A stretch of DNA of 64,000 nucleotides from Acinetobacter gandensis (GCF_001678755.1 NZ_LZDS01000025.1:124001-188000); one strand, 5' to 3'; shown: positions 48,620 through 57,742, numbered from the stretch's first letter. Translations and numbers: made by a program. Notes: generated from the letters alone by a model not told the origin.

Positions 48620-48842
48620 TTTAGAAAAATATGAGTTAATCAAAATTTACCGTGCTCAGCTTTCAAATCCTGAGCTTTATGTAATTTTTTTCAATGTTCT
48701 ATCACGCTTTGGGAAAAAATGGCTCCAAAGTGATTTCATTAATAAATATGATTTTATCAAAAATATTCCATTTGAATATTGTGATGGATATGACCCTAAA
48801 CATTACTTTCCATCTATCAAATTTGAAGAGGATGAATATTAA
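48606..48842 (+). pseudogene. C-terminal part of the frameshifted AbiC-like gene
   Basis: A 78-codon frame overlapping the upstream stop by 14 bases, in the +1 register. It reads LNDLEKYELIKIYRAQLSNP and VIFFNVLSRFGKKWLQ, which in putAbiC proteins follow directly after the YFRNMYNAIKMVDDS end of the upstream frame. There is an ATG at 48606, but no ribosome site and no sign that it is a separate protein. Removing one A in TCTAAATGA (about 48612-48616) would join the two frames. Confidence 0.7.
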
Positions 48843-48852
48843 TTAAAAATAT

Positions 48853-49025
48853 TTGACGTAAAGCAGGGCGACATGGATGTCGCCCGTTCGTTAGGGGGCA
48901 CACGGACGTGCCCTCTGACGAACAAAGGGGTTTTGTTACTTTTTATCCTTTAAAAGTAAGGTAAAAAGCATAAACATCATGCCTTACGAAGCAGTGCTTC
49001 TCATCTCCTAAAAGGAGAAGGAAAA
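48853..49025. repeat. Cluster of palindromes (REP/BIME-like intergenic element)
   Basis: Five hairpins in tandem: GGGCGACAT / ATGTCGCCC (48866-48885); TTCGTTAG..GGGCAC / GTGCCC..CTGACGAA (48887-48922); GTAAGG / CCTTAC (48956-48987); GAAGCA / TGCTTC (48988-49000); TCTCCT / AGGAGA (49004-49018). The first two are GC-rich, unlike the surrounding DNA. No gene is encoded. The pattern resembles dispersed palindromic elements I associate with Acinetobacter intergenic regions, though I cannot check copy number. The remaining bases to 49237 are AT-rich and contain nothing else evident. Confidence 0.75.
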
Positions 49026-49237
49026 TTCATTGTGACCCCAATGAAACCATTCACTCCAAACTACTATAAAGCTTTAAGCATTCATTATGCTAAAAAGAGC
49101 TAAAACTAAAATTTTGACAAATCGCTCTATGAAAAAACTACTTATTTAAACTAAAGTAAATTTAATTTATTGATATTTCATTATCTTTATATAAAATGTG
49201 CTCGCTTTTTATAATTTATTAATCTTAGGGGTACAAC

Positions 49238-49594
49238 ATGAAAAAATTATTGGTTGCAGCACTAGCAGTTTCGACAGTGGCTTTCACTGGCTGTTCAATC
49301 CGTATGGCGGATATGACTGTAGCTTCTACAAAAAACTATAATTTAAACTCAAATCAATTCGTAAAAGGTCAGCGCGTTACTGGTGAAGATAAAGTACCAG
49401 TTGTGTTATTCCCACTAGGTATTCCAAATTTCAAAACAGCAATTGACCGTGCTATCGAAAAAGACCGCTGTGCAGTTGCACTTTCAGACGTTGTTATCAC
49501 TCAACTAAACCAAGCATTCCTTGTTGGTCAAATTGGCTATCGCGTTGAAGGTACACAAGTTATTGACCGTTCACAACCAGAATGCAACAAATAA
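49238..49594 (+). CDS. Small lipoprotein of unknown function
   Basis: A 118-residue protein with a clear signal peptide and lipobox FTGC (lipidated C19). The mature part is SIRMADMTVASTKNYNLNSN, then a central PVVLFPLGIPNFKTAIDRAI and a hydrophobic strand near the end (AFLVGQIGYRVEG). One pair of further cysteines (DRCAV and PECNK) may form a disulfide. AGGGG lies about seven bases before the ATG. It looks like a conserved Acinetobacter envelope lipoprotein; I cannot name a function. A terminator follows. Confidence 0.85.
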   Translation: MKKLLVAALAVSTVAFTGCSIRMADMTVASTKNYNLNSNQFVKGQRVTGEDKVPVVLFPLGIPNFKTAIDRAIEKDRCAVALSDVVITQLNQAFLVGQIGYRVEGTQVIDRSQPECNK

Positions 49595-49602
49595 AACTGA
49601 AT

Positions 49603-49631
49603 AAAAAAGCCTCTATCAAAGAGGCTTTTTT
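49603..49631. terminator. Bidirectional terminator
   Basis: AAAAAAGCCTCT / AGAGGCTTTTTT with a five-base loop, between the lipoprotein gene and the convergent LysE gene. Confidence 0.92.
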
Positions 49632-49642
49632 GCTTCGTTCAA

Positions 49643-50266
49643 TCACTTCATTCCAAAAATCAGCTTTAACCCAAGCACTGTCATCACTGCCCCAGCTGCC
49701 CGATCAAAACCCGCTTTAAACTTCAAATAAACTTTGCGTGGTTTTTCTGCCGATAAAGCTACAGCGACCAATGAGCACCACCCTGCATCGATAAAGAAAC
49801 ACAAAACTGGCAGTACAAAGTAAAAATACGTCGGAATGTCTTTCGGTAAAAGTGCCGTAAAAATACTGGCTAACACAATTGCAATTTTAGGATTCGACAA
49901 CTGAGTAATTAAACCAGTGGTAAATGCACGACGGAGTGACATCTGCGAGCTGCTGGCATCACCAGCTTCAATCGGTTCTTTGGCATGTTTAATAATTTTA
50001 AATGCCATCCACAGCAAATATAAACCGCCGCAAATCTTTAAAGCCAAATAGGCCGAAGGCACTGCCAATAAAAATGCCTGTAAACCAAGAACTGCAAGCA
50101 AACCAAAAATTGCTGCACCTGTTCCTGTGCCTAATGCAGTAAATAAACCGTGCTGACGTGAAATCGCAATTGAATTTTTCGCCACATATATTGATGTAGG
50201 CCCAGGACTCATTGCACCTAACATCAACGCAGCTGCAATTGAGCCCAATATCCAAAATGATTCCAC
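49643..50266 (-). CDS. LysE/RhtB family amino-acid exporter
   Basis: A 207-residue inner-membrane exporter with six hydrophobic helices. The family start motif GAMSPGPTSIYVAKNSIAIS follows the first helix, and GLITQLSNPKIAIVLASIF marks the middle. Exporters of this type pump out lysine, homoserine, threonine or related amino acids; substrate unknown. It stands alone and is intact, in contrast to the broken paralogue at 37027-37620. Confidence 0.92.
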   Translation of the reverse strand: MESFWILGSIAAALMLGAMSPGPTSIYVAKNSIAISRQHGLFTALGTGTGAAIFGLLAVLGLQAFLLAVPSAYLALKICGGLYLLWMAFKIIKHAKEPIEAGDASSSQMSLRRAFTTGLITQLSNPKIAIVLASIFTALLPKDIPTYFYFVLPVLCFFIDAGWCSLVAVALSAEKPRKVYLKFKAGFDRAAGAVMTVLGLKLIFGMK

Positions 50267-50439
50267 AGTTACACCGCTTACATATAATTTCGAGGCAATT
50301 TTACCGAGAGAAACTCTGAATTTCTCCCTATAATTTGCAAGGAATCATTCAATTGACCAAATTTTTCACTAAAAAAGTATTGAATGACCGATGAAACCCA
50401 AGCATGATCAATGAAAGTACAGATAATAAAAGACTGAAG

Positions 50440-50895
50440 ATGAAATTAGCTGAAGCCTTACTCTTACGTAGTGATCTACAAACCAAGCTTGCCTCACTAC
50501 AACAACGCATCAATAACAACGTGCTTATACAAGAAGGAGATGTGCCGAGTGAAGATCCAAATGCATTAATTCAGGAAGCATTTGCAGTCAATACTGAGTT
50601 GCATGGTCTGATTGAAAAAATTCATGCCACCAATGCACAGGCAAAAACCAGTACAGGTCGTTCGATGCTTACTGTACTAAATGAACGGGATTTATTGACC
50701 CAACAACATCGGATATTGCAGCAAGCCATCGACAGCTCTCGTCGTGAAAATGGTCGTTATAGCTCAAGTGAAATTCGTTGGTTAAAAACCATTGCTGTGG
50801 CTGACTTACAAAAGCAAGCGGATGGTCTGAGCCAACAATTACGACAAAATAATTTAGAAATTCAGGCCTCTAATTGGCAAATTGACCTGATTTAA
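50440..50895 (+). CDS. DIP1984 family protein
   Basis: A 151-residue, all-helical soluble protein that matches the DIP1984 family from the first residues (MKLAEALLLRSDLQTKLASL) through QRINNNVLIQEGD, a tail-to-tail helix ending TSTGRSMLTVLNERD and WLKTIAVADLQKQADGLSQQ. The frame opens twelve codons earlier (50404), but homologues begin at MKLAEAL. The family is of unknown function; some members are labelled septicolysin without proof. It has no operon partners. Confidence 0.85.
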   Translation: MKLAEALLLRSDLQTKLASLQQRINNNVLIQEGDVPSEDPNALIQEAFAVNTELHGLIEKIHATNAQAKTSTGRSMLTVLNERDLLTQQHRILQQAIDSSRRENGRYSSSEIRWLKTIAVADLQKQADGLSQQLRQNNLEIQASNWQIDLI

Positions 50896-51129
50896 AGATT
50901 TGAACTTCGGTTCATACCAGTTCGGACATACTGGGCGAGTACAGAGCCTTTTTTTAATGTTTGTAAGGCTTTAATACAACAAACATCTATGCAGAAGTAA
51001 GACGTCTACTTCAAAACTTTACTGGTCTGACGTAGCACACTGCATCTGTGACACTTTACCCGTCACGTCTCACTACCATGTACTGACAGTATGTCCACTT
51101 TTTCTCATACTTTTAATTGCGTAGATATC

Positions 51130-51333
51130 TTAATCATCCGAAGCCGCAGCTTCATTTAAAGCGACATCTTCTTTAGGTATTTTATAGTCTTGCTCATACA
51201 CAGGTACGCCGCCAATAATCATGGCACGATTATCTGTTTTCGGGCGATGCAGTTCATCAGTGGTATCACACCCCACCAAAGCTACACTGCCAAGCAATAC
51301 TAGGGGCACGACCATCAGGGATAATTTGCTCAT
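51130..51333 (-). CDS. Very small lipoprotein
   Basis: A 67-residue protein with signal peptide and lipobox LVGC (lipidated C22), then DTTDELHRPKTDNRAMIIGG and an acidic end (DVALNEAAASDD). GGGAA lies just before the ATG at 51333; the frame opens ten codons earlier. The short mature chain of about 45 residues has no recognisable fold. Function unknown. Confidence 0.72.
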   Translation of the reverse strand: MSKLSLMVVPLVLLGSVALVGCDTTDELHRPKTDNRAMIIGGVPVYEQDYKIPKEDVALNEAAASDD

Positions 51334-51588
51334 TTCCCAACCCTCCATTTTTATATTTATCATCGTTCTGATTTGAGCATAGCACTTTTGTATATCTTTT
51401 CATCATTTTTTTAATGGCATGAAGCTATTGAATTGTCAGCAAAAATGACTGATGAAATAATCCATACAGCTGATTGGTTAAAGCAAATTAAGTCATTCAT
51501 TTAATAAAAGATTGTTAACCCAAACACGCATTAGACCTGAGCTTTAGTTTTTTTATTTACAAAACTGCAATCTAAATTCATTTTACTT

Positions 51589-51604
51589 CGGACACTTTTG
51601 TCCG
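51589..51604 (+). promoter_or_regulatory. Candidate operator of the TetR regulator
   Basis: A perfect inverted repeat CGGACA-CTTT-TGTCCG 30 bases before the regulator gene, next to a TATAAA sequence (51616-51621). Its position and symmetry fit autoregulation by the TetR protein. Confidence 0.7.
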
Positions 51605-51633
51605 TTTAATGCGCGTATAAATATCAAACGATA

Positions 51634-52194
51634 ATGAAAAAGATAATGTCTACACGCCAACAACTCGCTGCCCAAAATCGCGAAGAGCTGCTGAATGCTG
51701 CGATTCATGTATTTCGCATACATGGCATTAATGCGCCCTTGCAATTAATCATGGATCAAGCCAACGTTGGACGTGCAACCTTCTACCGTAACTTTAATGA
51801 TCGTCGCGACTTGGTACTGGCCTTAATGGAAGATGCACTAAACCGCCTGGAAGCGAGAGCCAACAATTATGCCCAATTTGAAGATGGCTTTATTCGGCTG
51901 ATACAAGACCATATTTATAATATCCCCTATCTCACAGCGCTCATGGAGTATTGGCGGGTCATCGACCGAGCAGACCCTGTGATGATCGAGATCTACCAGC
52001 GACGCGATGCGATATTGCAGCCACTGATTGATCAGTCGATTGCCAATGGTACCTGCCGCACTGACTTCAAAACTGCAGACTATTCCATGGTGACGTCCAT
52101 CTTAAGATCCGCTTTACAAGGCCATACCGAAGCAGATCAAGAGAAACTGGCCAAACGTGCGGTTGAATTTTTACTCCATGGTATTTGTGGATAA
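51634..52194 (+). CDS. TetR/AcrR family repressor of the adjacent efflux genes
   Basis: A 186-residue one-component regulator. The N-terminal helix-turn-helix reads NREELLNAAIHVFRIHGINA then MDQANVGRATFYRNFNDRRD, the standard TetR recognition helix region. The C-terminal ligand-binding half is helical and begins DALNRLEARANNYA. It is five bases upstream of the MFS pump gene and, with the palindrome at 51589-51604, probably represses its own operon until a substrate binds. The ATG at 51646 is an equally plausible start. Confidence 0.92.
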   Translation: MKKIMSTRQQLAAQNREELLNAAIHVFRIHGINAPLQLIMDQANVGRATFYRNFNDRRDLVLALMEDALNRLEARANNYAQFEDGFIRLIQDHIYNIPYLTALMEYWRVIDRADPVMIEIYQRRDAILQPLIDQSIANGTCRTDFKTADYSMVTSILRSALQGHTEADQEKLAKRAVEFLLHGICG

Positions 52195-52199
52195 TACTT

Positions 52200-53846
52200 A
52201 TGGCAGACCAACCACGTTTACTTGAACCTGCACCCGACTGGACAGCGGAGGAAAAACCAACGCTGCCCGGCTCCCCTGCAGCGATTGCTCATCCGACCTA
52301 CAAGCGATATTTATATTTTTTTATTGGGTTGTTTGTTGCTATATCCGGTAGCTTAAGTAATGGTTTCATCACCGCAAATTTACCACTTTTACAAGGTGAA
52401 TATGGCCTCACACCTGCCGAAGCCGCATGGATTCCTGCGGCTTATGTCATGGCCAATGTCAGTTCCAACCTGATTTTATTTAAAGCACGGCAGCAATACG
52501 GCCTCCGGCTTTTTTCAGAAATCGGCTTGGTGCTGTTTATTGGCGTGATGCTGCTACATCTGTTTGTACATACCTATGAAATGGCGATTTTTGCTCGTGT
52601 TATTAGTGGCTTATTGGCTGCTCCGCTAAGTTCGCTGGGTATGTATTACATAATGCAAGCATTTCGGCGGGCGCATTTTGGTCGTGCCATTTATATGGCA
52701 CTGGGCTTTCAACAACTCGGTATTCCGTTAGCATGGATCATGTCACCGTATCTGGTCGATGTGAATGACTGGCGCATTTTCTATACTTTTGAACTCGGCT
52801 TAGCACTGTGCTGCCTCGCAATGGTGGTGTCACTCAAACTACCCCGCAGCCTCAGAATTGCAGTGTTCGAATATCAAGATTTATTTACTTTTGCGTTACT
52901 GGCTACCGGTTTCGCTTTGCTATGTATTGTGCTGACTCAAGGGCCTATTCAGTGGTGGTTTGAGGCTGACTGGCTGGCTTACTTGCTCATTGCTGCGTTT
53001 ATTATGATTGTCGTCGGTTTGACCTATGAACATTTTCGCGTTAACCCCCTGATTGTGACCCGTTGGCTCGGAACTTCCTCCACTGTGCGGTTTATTATCG
53101 GGGCATTTGCCATTCGCTTTTTAATGTCCGAACAAAGCTATGCTGCGGTGAATTTTCTTAAAACTATGGGTATGGGTCCAGATCAGTTTGTCTCATTTTA
53201 TGTGGTGGTGCTAGTCGGGATTGTTTCAGGCACAATATTCAGCGCCCTGACTTTTTCCAAAGAAAAAATGGTTTTTCATCTGCTCGGTGCCGTCATTCTT
53301 GTTCTATGTGCTTGTGCTTTGGACTATCACCTTACGAGTGATGTACGTCCACATGACTTTTATCGCAGTCAGTTTTTAGTCGGCTTTGCTAGTGGTATGT
53401 TTATTGGGCCATTGTTACTGACGGGTATTATTAGTGCCTTACAAAAAGGGCCATCACATATGGTCACGTTTATTGTGTTGTTCTCCGCAACACAAACCTT
53501 TGGCGGATTGGTTGGTTCATCGTTCTTTTCTACCTATCAACAAATGCGTACCCAAACCTATCAAGCGCAAATTTACAATGATTTATCTCAAACTACGCCA
53601 CAGGTGGATCAACGTATACAAGTGCTCACGCAAAGTGCACATCAGTATTCACTCGATCCTACTCTTGATCATCAGCAAGCCATGCGTACTTTAAATCAAA
53701 GCATAGGCCGTGAAGCACAAGTTCGCGCTTATAACGATGTGATCTTTTTAAATGGTATTTTTGCTGTCTTACTACTGTTTTGGGGATTATTTGTCATTGC
53801 GATCAATAAATATAAAACACGACGACAATTGAGCAATAGCAGTTAG
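52200..53846 (+). CDS. MFS multidrug transporter, DHA2/EmrB-like (14 TM)
   Basis: A 548-residue drug:H+ antiporter of the 14-helix EmrB/QacA group. Characteristic features are SGSLSNGFITANLPLLQGEY in helix 1, AAWIPAAYVMANV in helix 2, GLLAAPLSSLGMYYIMQAF in helix 4 and a long periplasmic loop near 475-515. It works with the HlyD-type adaptor encoded just downstream and would also need an outer-membrane channel from elsewhere. I start at the ATG at 52200 (MADQPRLLEP), five bases after the tetR stop. Substrates unknown. Confidence 0.92.
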   Translation: MADQPRLLEPAPDWTAEEKPTLPGSPAAIAHPTYKRYLYFFIGLFVAISGSLSNGFITANLPLLQGEYGLTPAEAAWIPAAYVMANVSSNLILFKARQQYGLRLFSEIGLVLFIGVMLLHLFVHTYEMAIFARVISGLLAAPLSSLGMYYIMQAFRRAHFGRAIYMALGFQQLGIPLAWIMSPYLVDVNDWRIFYTFELGLALCCLAMVVSLKLPRSLRIAVFEYQDLFTFALLATGFALLCIVLTQGPIQWWFEADWLAYLLIAAFIMIVVGLTYEHFRVNPLIVTRWLGTSSTVRFIIGAFAIRFLMSEQSYAAVNFLKTMGMGPDQFVSFYVVVLVGIVSGTIFSALTFSKEKMVFHLLGAVILVLCACALDYHLTSDVRPHDFYRSQFLVGFASGMFIGPLLLTGIISALQKGPSHMVTFIVLFSATQTFGGLVGSSFFSTYQQMRTQTYQAQIYNDLSQTTPQVDQRIQVLTQSAHQYSLDPTLDHQQAMRTLNQSIGREAQVRAYNDVIFLNGIFAVLLLFWGLFVIAINKYKTRRQLSNSS

Positions 53847-53905
53847 CTAGAAATGAAATATTAACCATTACATAAATGAAGAAATTTGAAAATATTGAGA
53901 ACAAC

Positions 53906-55036
53906 ATGAGCGAACAACAGCAAACACCCGATATGAATGAAGTCAAAAATGCTGCGGTAAATCCTGAAAATACTGTGCCGACACCAGCACCATCAAGTAA
54001 ATTGATTTCAACAGGTAAACGTACCTTAATTTTAATGTTAATTGTGCTTTTGATTGGTATTGCGCTGATACTTTGGGCATGGAAGCTCGGGCCATTTCAC
54101 AGCAACATTCAATCGACTGAAAATAGCTATGTGAAAGGTAAAACCACCGTGCTGTCGTCTCAGATTAATGGCTATGTTAAAGATGTATTAGTGACAGACT
54201 TCGATCATGTCAAAAAAGGTCAAGCCTTAATGCATATTGATGCCACCACATATGATCAAAAAGTAACGCAAGCAGAATCAGGCGTTGAACAAGCTGAAAA
54301 CTCTTTGGCCAATCAAAGCCAAGCGATTGAACAACGTAAAGCAGATGTGAGTGCAGCAGAAGCCAAAGTCGATCAAGCTCAGGCAGCCTATGAGCTTGCT
54401 GTTGCACAGATGAACCGATACCAACAACTCGGTAACAGCGGTGCAGCTTCTAAAACAGAACAAGACAAAGCTGCTGCCGATGCAAAAAACAGCTTAGCCT
54501 TATTACATCAAGCTCAAGCCAATGTACTCGTTGCAAATCAAGCTCTAAAAACGGCACAAGTCGCAGCAACAGGACTTAAAGCGCAAGTGAATAGTGCTAA
54601 ATCGCAGTTTGATCAAGCCGTCACCACGAAAGATTACAGCATTATTGTGGCACCGATGGATGGGCAACTGGGTGAAGTGAGTCCACGAATTGGCCAATAT
54701 GTTGCTGCGGGTTCACAATTAATGTATTTAATTCCACAACAACGCTGGGTGACTGCCAATTTTAAAGAAACCCAAATTGCGGATATGCGTATTGGACAAA
54801 AAGCATGGTTCACTGTTGATGGGATGAAACATCAAAAATTTTATGGCAAGGTCGAGCAAATCTCGCCTGCGGCTGGCTCAGAATTTAGTGTGCTGAAAGC
54901 GGATAATGCCACAGGTAACTTTACCAAAGTGGTGCAACGCATTGCAGTCAAAATTGCAATTGATCCCAACCAAGCCGGCCTAGAAAATTTAAGACCCGGC
55001 ATGTCGGTCGTCACTTCGGTCGATGTCGCCAATTAA
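53906..55036 (+). CDS. HlyD/EmrA-type membrane fusion protein
   Basis: A 376-residue periplasmic adaptor. After a short acidic tail, one transmembrane helix (LILMLIVLLIGIALILWAW) is followed by the lipoyl half-motif VLSSQINGYVKDVLVTDFDH, a long coiled-coil hairpin (about 100-225) and a second half DYSIIVAPMDGQLGEVSPRI. GAGAAC stands before the ATG at 53906; an ATG ten codons earlier is in frame but lacks a ribosome site. It links the inner-membrane pump to an outer-membrane channel. Confidence 0.92.
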   Translation: MSEQQQTPDMNEVKNAAVNPENTVPTPAPSSKLISTGKRTLILMLIVLLIGIALILWAWKLGPFHSNIQSTENSYVKGKTTVLSSQINGYVKDVLVTDFDHVKKGQALMHIDATTYDQKVTQAESGVEQAENSLANQSQAIEQRKADVSAAEAKVDQAQAAYELAVAQMNRYQQLGNSGAASKTEQDKAAADAKNSLALLHQAQANVLVANQALKTAQVAATGLKAQVNSAKSQFDQAVTTKDYSIIVAPMDGQLGEVSPRIGQYVAAGSQLMYLIPQQRWVTANFKETQIADMRIGQKAWFTVDGMKHQKFYGKVEQISPAAGSEFSVLKADNATGNFTKVVQRIAVKIAIDPNQAGLENLRPGMSVVTSVDVAN

Positions 55037-55262
55037 ACAAAGAAATTTAAAAATGTTGGCTCAAATTCGAAGCGGATAAACAAGTAAATATGATTTCATT
55101 GTATTTAAAACTGATGTAAAACTTTGCGATTTTATTTATAGCCTGATTGTATGCAGTTTCTGACAAGCTCTATGCTCTGGTAACTTATATGAGGCTAGCG
55201 CACGCTAATCGCTTTTCACACCACATTTGCTTTTATTAACAAGTTAAGGGATTGTCATTTCA

Positions 55263-56135
55263 ATGTTTGAATCTATTGCCCAAGCCATTCCAACAGATAC
55301 GATTGTTTATGGTGGCGTGGTCATTCAGATTAAACGCCTAGACTTAGTTCATCCGCAGATTTCAGGCAACAAGTTTTTCAAGCTGAAATATAATTTTATT
55401 GAAGCGCAAGAATTGGGCTTGAGCAAAATCTTAACCTTTGGTGGCGCTTATTCCAATCATATTGCTGCAACTGCCTTTGCAGCCCATCAGTGTGGTTTTG
55501 ACAGCATGGGCATTATTCGTGGCGAAGAATTAGCTAACCAGCCTTTAAATCCCACCTTAGCAACGGCACAGCACTTTGGTATGCAATTGCAATTTGTCTC
55601 ACGCCAGGCCTATCGAGAAAAAACCAATTCGGCATTTTTAGCCCAATTACAACAAGATTACCCTGCGCATTATCTAATTCCTGAAGGCGGCACCAATGCA
55701 CTTGCAATACAAGGTTGCCAAGAAATTTTAACGGCTTCAGATTTAACCGATTATGATTTGATTTGCTGCGCTGTCGGCACAGGTGGCACCATTACAGGCT
55801 TAATTGAATCCAGTGCTAAACATCAACATGTTTTAGGGTTTTCTGCATTGAAAGGCGATTTTCTACAGCGTGACGTAGCTCAGCTCACTTCAAAAACCAA
55901 CTGGAACATTCTTGATGACTATTGCTGTGGAGGTTATGCCAAAACCAATGCGGCACTTTTAGATTTTATTCAGCATTTTGAGCAGCAATACAATATTCCC
56001 TTAGAACAGATTTATACCGGAAAAATGCTCATGGGCATCTTCGACATGATTGATCAAGGTCGAATCCAACCACAACAAAAATTGTTGGTCATACATAGCG
56101 GTGGATTACAGGGAAAATTGAAAGGTTCAACCTAA
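55263..56135 (+). CDS. PLP-dependent ACC deaminase / D-cysteine desulfhydrase family enzyme
   Basis: A 290-residue fold-type II pyridoxal-phosphate enzyme. IKRLDLVHPQISGNKFFKLK carries the PLP lysine region, FGGAYSNHIAATAFAAHQCG contains the serine-asparagine substrate motif, and CCAVGTGGTITGLIESS is the phosphate-binding loop. It is shorter than most ACC deaminases (about 330) because the N-terminus lacks the first strand. Exact substrate (ACC or D-cysteine) cannot be decided by eye. It is followed 51 bases later by the flavoprotein gene. Confidence 0.88.
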   Translation: MFESIAQAIPTDTIVYGGVVIQIKRLDLVHPQISGNKFFKLKYNFIEAQELGLSKILTFGGAYSNHIAATAFAAHQCGFDSMGIIRGEELANQPLNPTLATAQHFGMQLQFVSRQAYREKTNSAFLAQLQQDYPAHYLIPEGGTNALAIQGCQEILTASDLTDYDLICCAVGTGGTITGLIESSAKHQHVLGFSALKGDFLQRDVAQLTSKTNWNILDDYCCGGYAKTNAALLDFIQHFEQQYNIPLEQIYTGKMLMGIFDMIDQGRIQPQQKLLVIHSGGLQGKLKGST

Positions 56136-56186
56136 ACGTGGAAAAGAGTATAATCCTGCGTCCTTTCTCCCACGCAGGAATATGCC

Positions 56187-57386
56187 ATGTCCCAAAATCA
56201 ATATGATGTCCTCATCTTAGGTGCAGGTGCATCCGGTTTAATGACGGCATATAAAGCAGCGCAACGTGGCCGCAGAGTTTTAGTGGTAGAGAAAGCCAAT
56301 AAAGTCGGTAAGAAAATTTTGATGTCGGGTGGTGGTAAATGTAACTTCACCAACCTCTATGTCGAACCTGAAAATTATATTTCGCATAATCCACATTTTG
56401 TGATTTCTGCTTTGTCGCGCTACACCAATTGGGACTTCATTGGCATGGTCTGCGAGTACGGGATTGAGTATGAAGAGCGTAAACACGGTCAGCTGTTTAC
56501 CCAAAATGGTGCAAAAGAAATTTTAGCCATGCTATTGGCAGAATGTGACAAAACAGGCTTGGTCGACATTAAAACCAGTTGTGAAGTGAAAACTGTCAAT
56601 GCCATTGAAGATCATGGCTTTCAGGTCGTAACCACACTGGGTTATTTTGAAGCTGAATCTGTGGTGATCGCAAGTGGTGGTTTATCTATTCCAACCCTAG
56701 GTGGTTCAGGCATTGGCTATGAAATTGCCAAACAATTTGGCCATTCGGTTTATCCAACACGTGCTGGTCTTGTACCGTTTACCTTCTCCGATGGTTTCAA
56801 AGAAGTGACCACACGCCTCAGTGGTAATGCGGTTGAAGCGACGCTATCAAATGAATTAAACAGTTTTACTGAAGCCTTGCTGTTTACCCATCGTGGTTTA
56901 AGTGGCCCAAGTTCATTGCAATTATCAAATTATTGGGATGTCGGCCAGCGTTTCAATATTAACTTCCTCCCTGCCCTCGATGTATTGGCATTTTTGAAGG
57001 CTAAAAAAGTCAGTCAACCAAAAGTGTTATTACGTACCTTATTCAATGAACACTTACCAAAAAGCGTGGTAGTTGAATTACAAAGCCTGATTTGGGCAGA
57101 ACAAGCTGAACTGGCGATTGGTAATATCAGTGACGAAAAACTTGAACACATTGCTGGTCGTTTAGAAAACTTTGAAGTAAAACCTTCGGGCACTGAAGGG
57201 TATCGTACGGCGGAAGTGACATTAGGTGGTGTCGATACAACTGAAGTTTCATCAAAAACCATGGAAAGTAAAAAGCAAAAAGGCCTGTACTTTATTGGTG
57301 AGGTTTTAGATGTGACCGGACATTTAGGTGGTTTCAACTTCCAGTGGGCCTGGGCATCGGCACATGCCGCTTCGGAATATGTATAA
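56187..57386 (+). CDS. BaiN/RdsA-type NAD(P)/FAD-dependent oxidoreductase (HI0933-like)
   Basis: A 399-residue flavoprotein of the HI0933/YhiN family. The Rossmann motif is DVLILGAGASGLMTAYKAAQ, followed by VEKANKVGKKILMSGGGKCN and, later, VIASGGLSIPTLGGSGIGY. The C-terminal FAD-binding end reads GLYFIGEVLDVTGHLGGFNF. Members are implicated in dehydrogenation or reduction of cyclic substrates (BaiN) and in rRNA dihydrouridine formation (RdsA/YhiN in E. coli). The reaction here cannot be chosen by sequence alone. Confidence 0.9.
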   Translation: MSQNQYDVLILGAGASGLMTAYKAAQRGRRVLVVEKANKVGKKILMSGGGKCNFTNLYVEPENYISHNPHFVISALSRYTNWDFIGMVCEYGIEYEERKHGQLFTQNGAKEILAMLLAECDKTGLVDIKTSCEVKTVNAIEDHGFQVVTTLGYFEAESVVIASGGLSIPTLGGSGIGYEIAKQFGHSVYPTRAGLVPFTFSDGFKEVTTRLSGNAVEATLSNELNSFTEALLFTHRGLSGPSSLQLSNYWDVGQRFNINFLPALDVLAFLKAKKVSQPKVLLRTLFNEHLPKSVVVELQSLIWAEQAELAIGNISDEKLEHIAGRLENFEVKPSGTEGYRTAEVTLGGVDTTEVSSKTMESKKQKGLYFIGEVLDVTGHLGGFNFQWAWASAHAASEYV

Positions 57387-57397
57387 ATTTGAAATAT

Positions 57398-57425
57398 AAA
57401 AAGGGCTGAATTATTCAGCCCTTTT
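57398..57425 (+). terminator. Rho-independent terminator
   Basis: AAAAAGGGCTGAA / TTCAGCCCTTTT with a short loop, 12 bases after the flavoprotein stop. It may also serve the small minus-strand frame that ends at 57449. Confidence 0.9.
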
Positions 57426-57448
57426 GTTATGAAATCAACCGAAATGGT

Positions 57449-57610
57449 TTATTCCAAATAATCAGTTTTAAACAATGAAACTGAACTTGAAGATAGACGT
57501 TCAATCGTCTCATCCATTTTTTCCACTGCTTCTGAAATGTGTTGTGGTTGTGAATGTACACTGTTTTTAAAAGTTAAAATAATTTGATTAAACATCGAAA
57601 ATACCCCCAT
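57449..57610 (-). CDS. Possible small protein (53 residues)
   Basis: A short frame reading MGVFSMFNQIILTFKNSVHS then QPQHISEAVEKMDETIERLS and a hydrophilic end. It is amphipathic and has no membrane segment. AAAGGA lies about nine bases before the ATG at 57610; ATGs at 57619 and 57595 are in the same frame. Otherwise the 57427-57742 gap holds nothing. No family recognised; it could be chance, but the ribosome site and the terminator at the end favour a real gene. Confidence 0.5.
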   Translation of the reverse strand: MGVFSMFNQIILTFKNSVHSQPQHISEAVEKMDETIERLSSSSVSLFKTDYLE

Positions 57611-57742
57611 TTTTTTCATTCCTTTGCGCTAAGCATAAAAGCTATATATGACAGCCTTATGAATCCTAAGCTTTTATATTTTAAGTAATATTTCATATAT
57701 CACTATTACTAAAAATACCAAATTATGAACAATTTTCAACCA

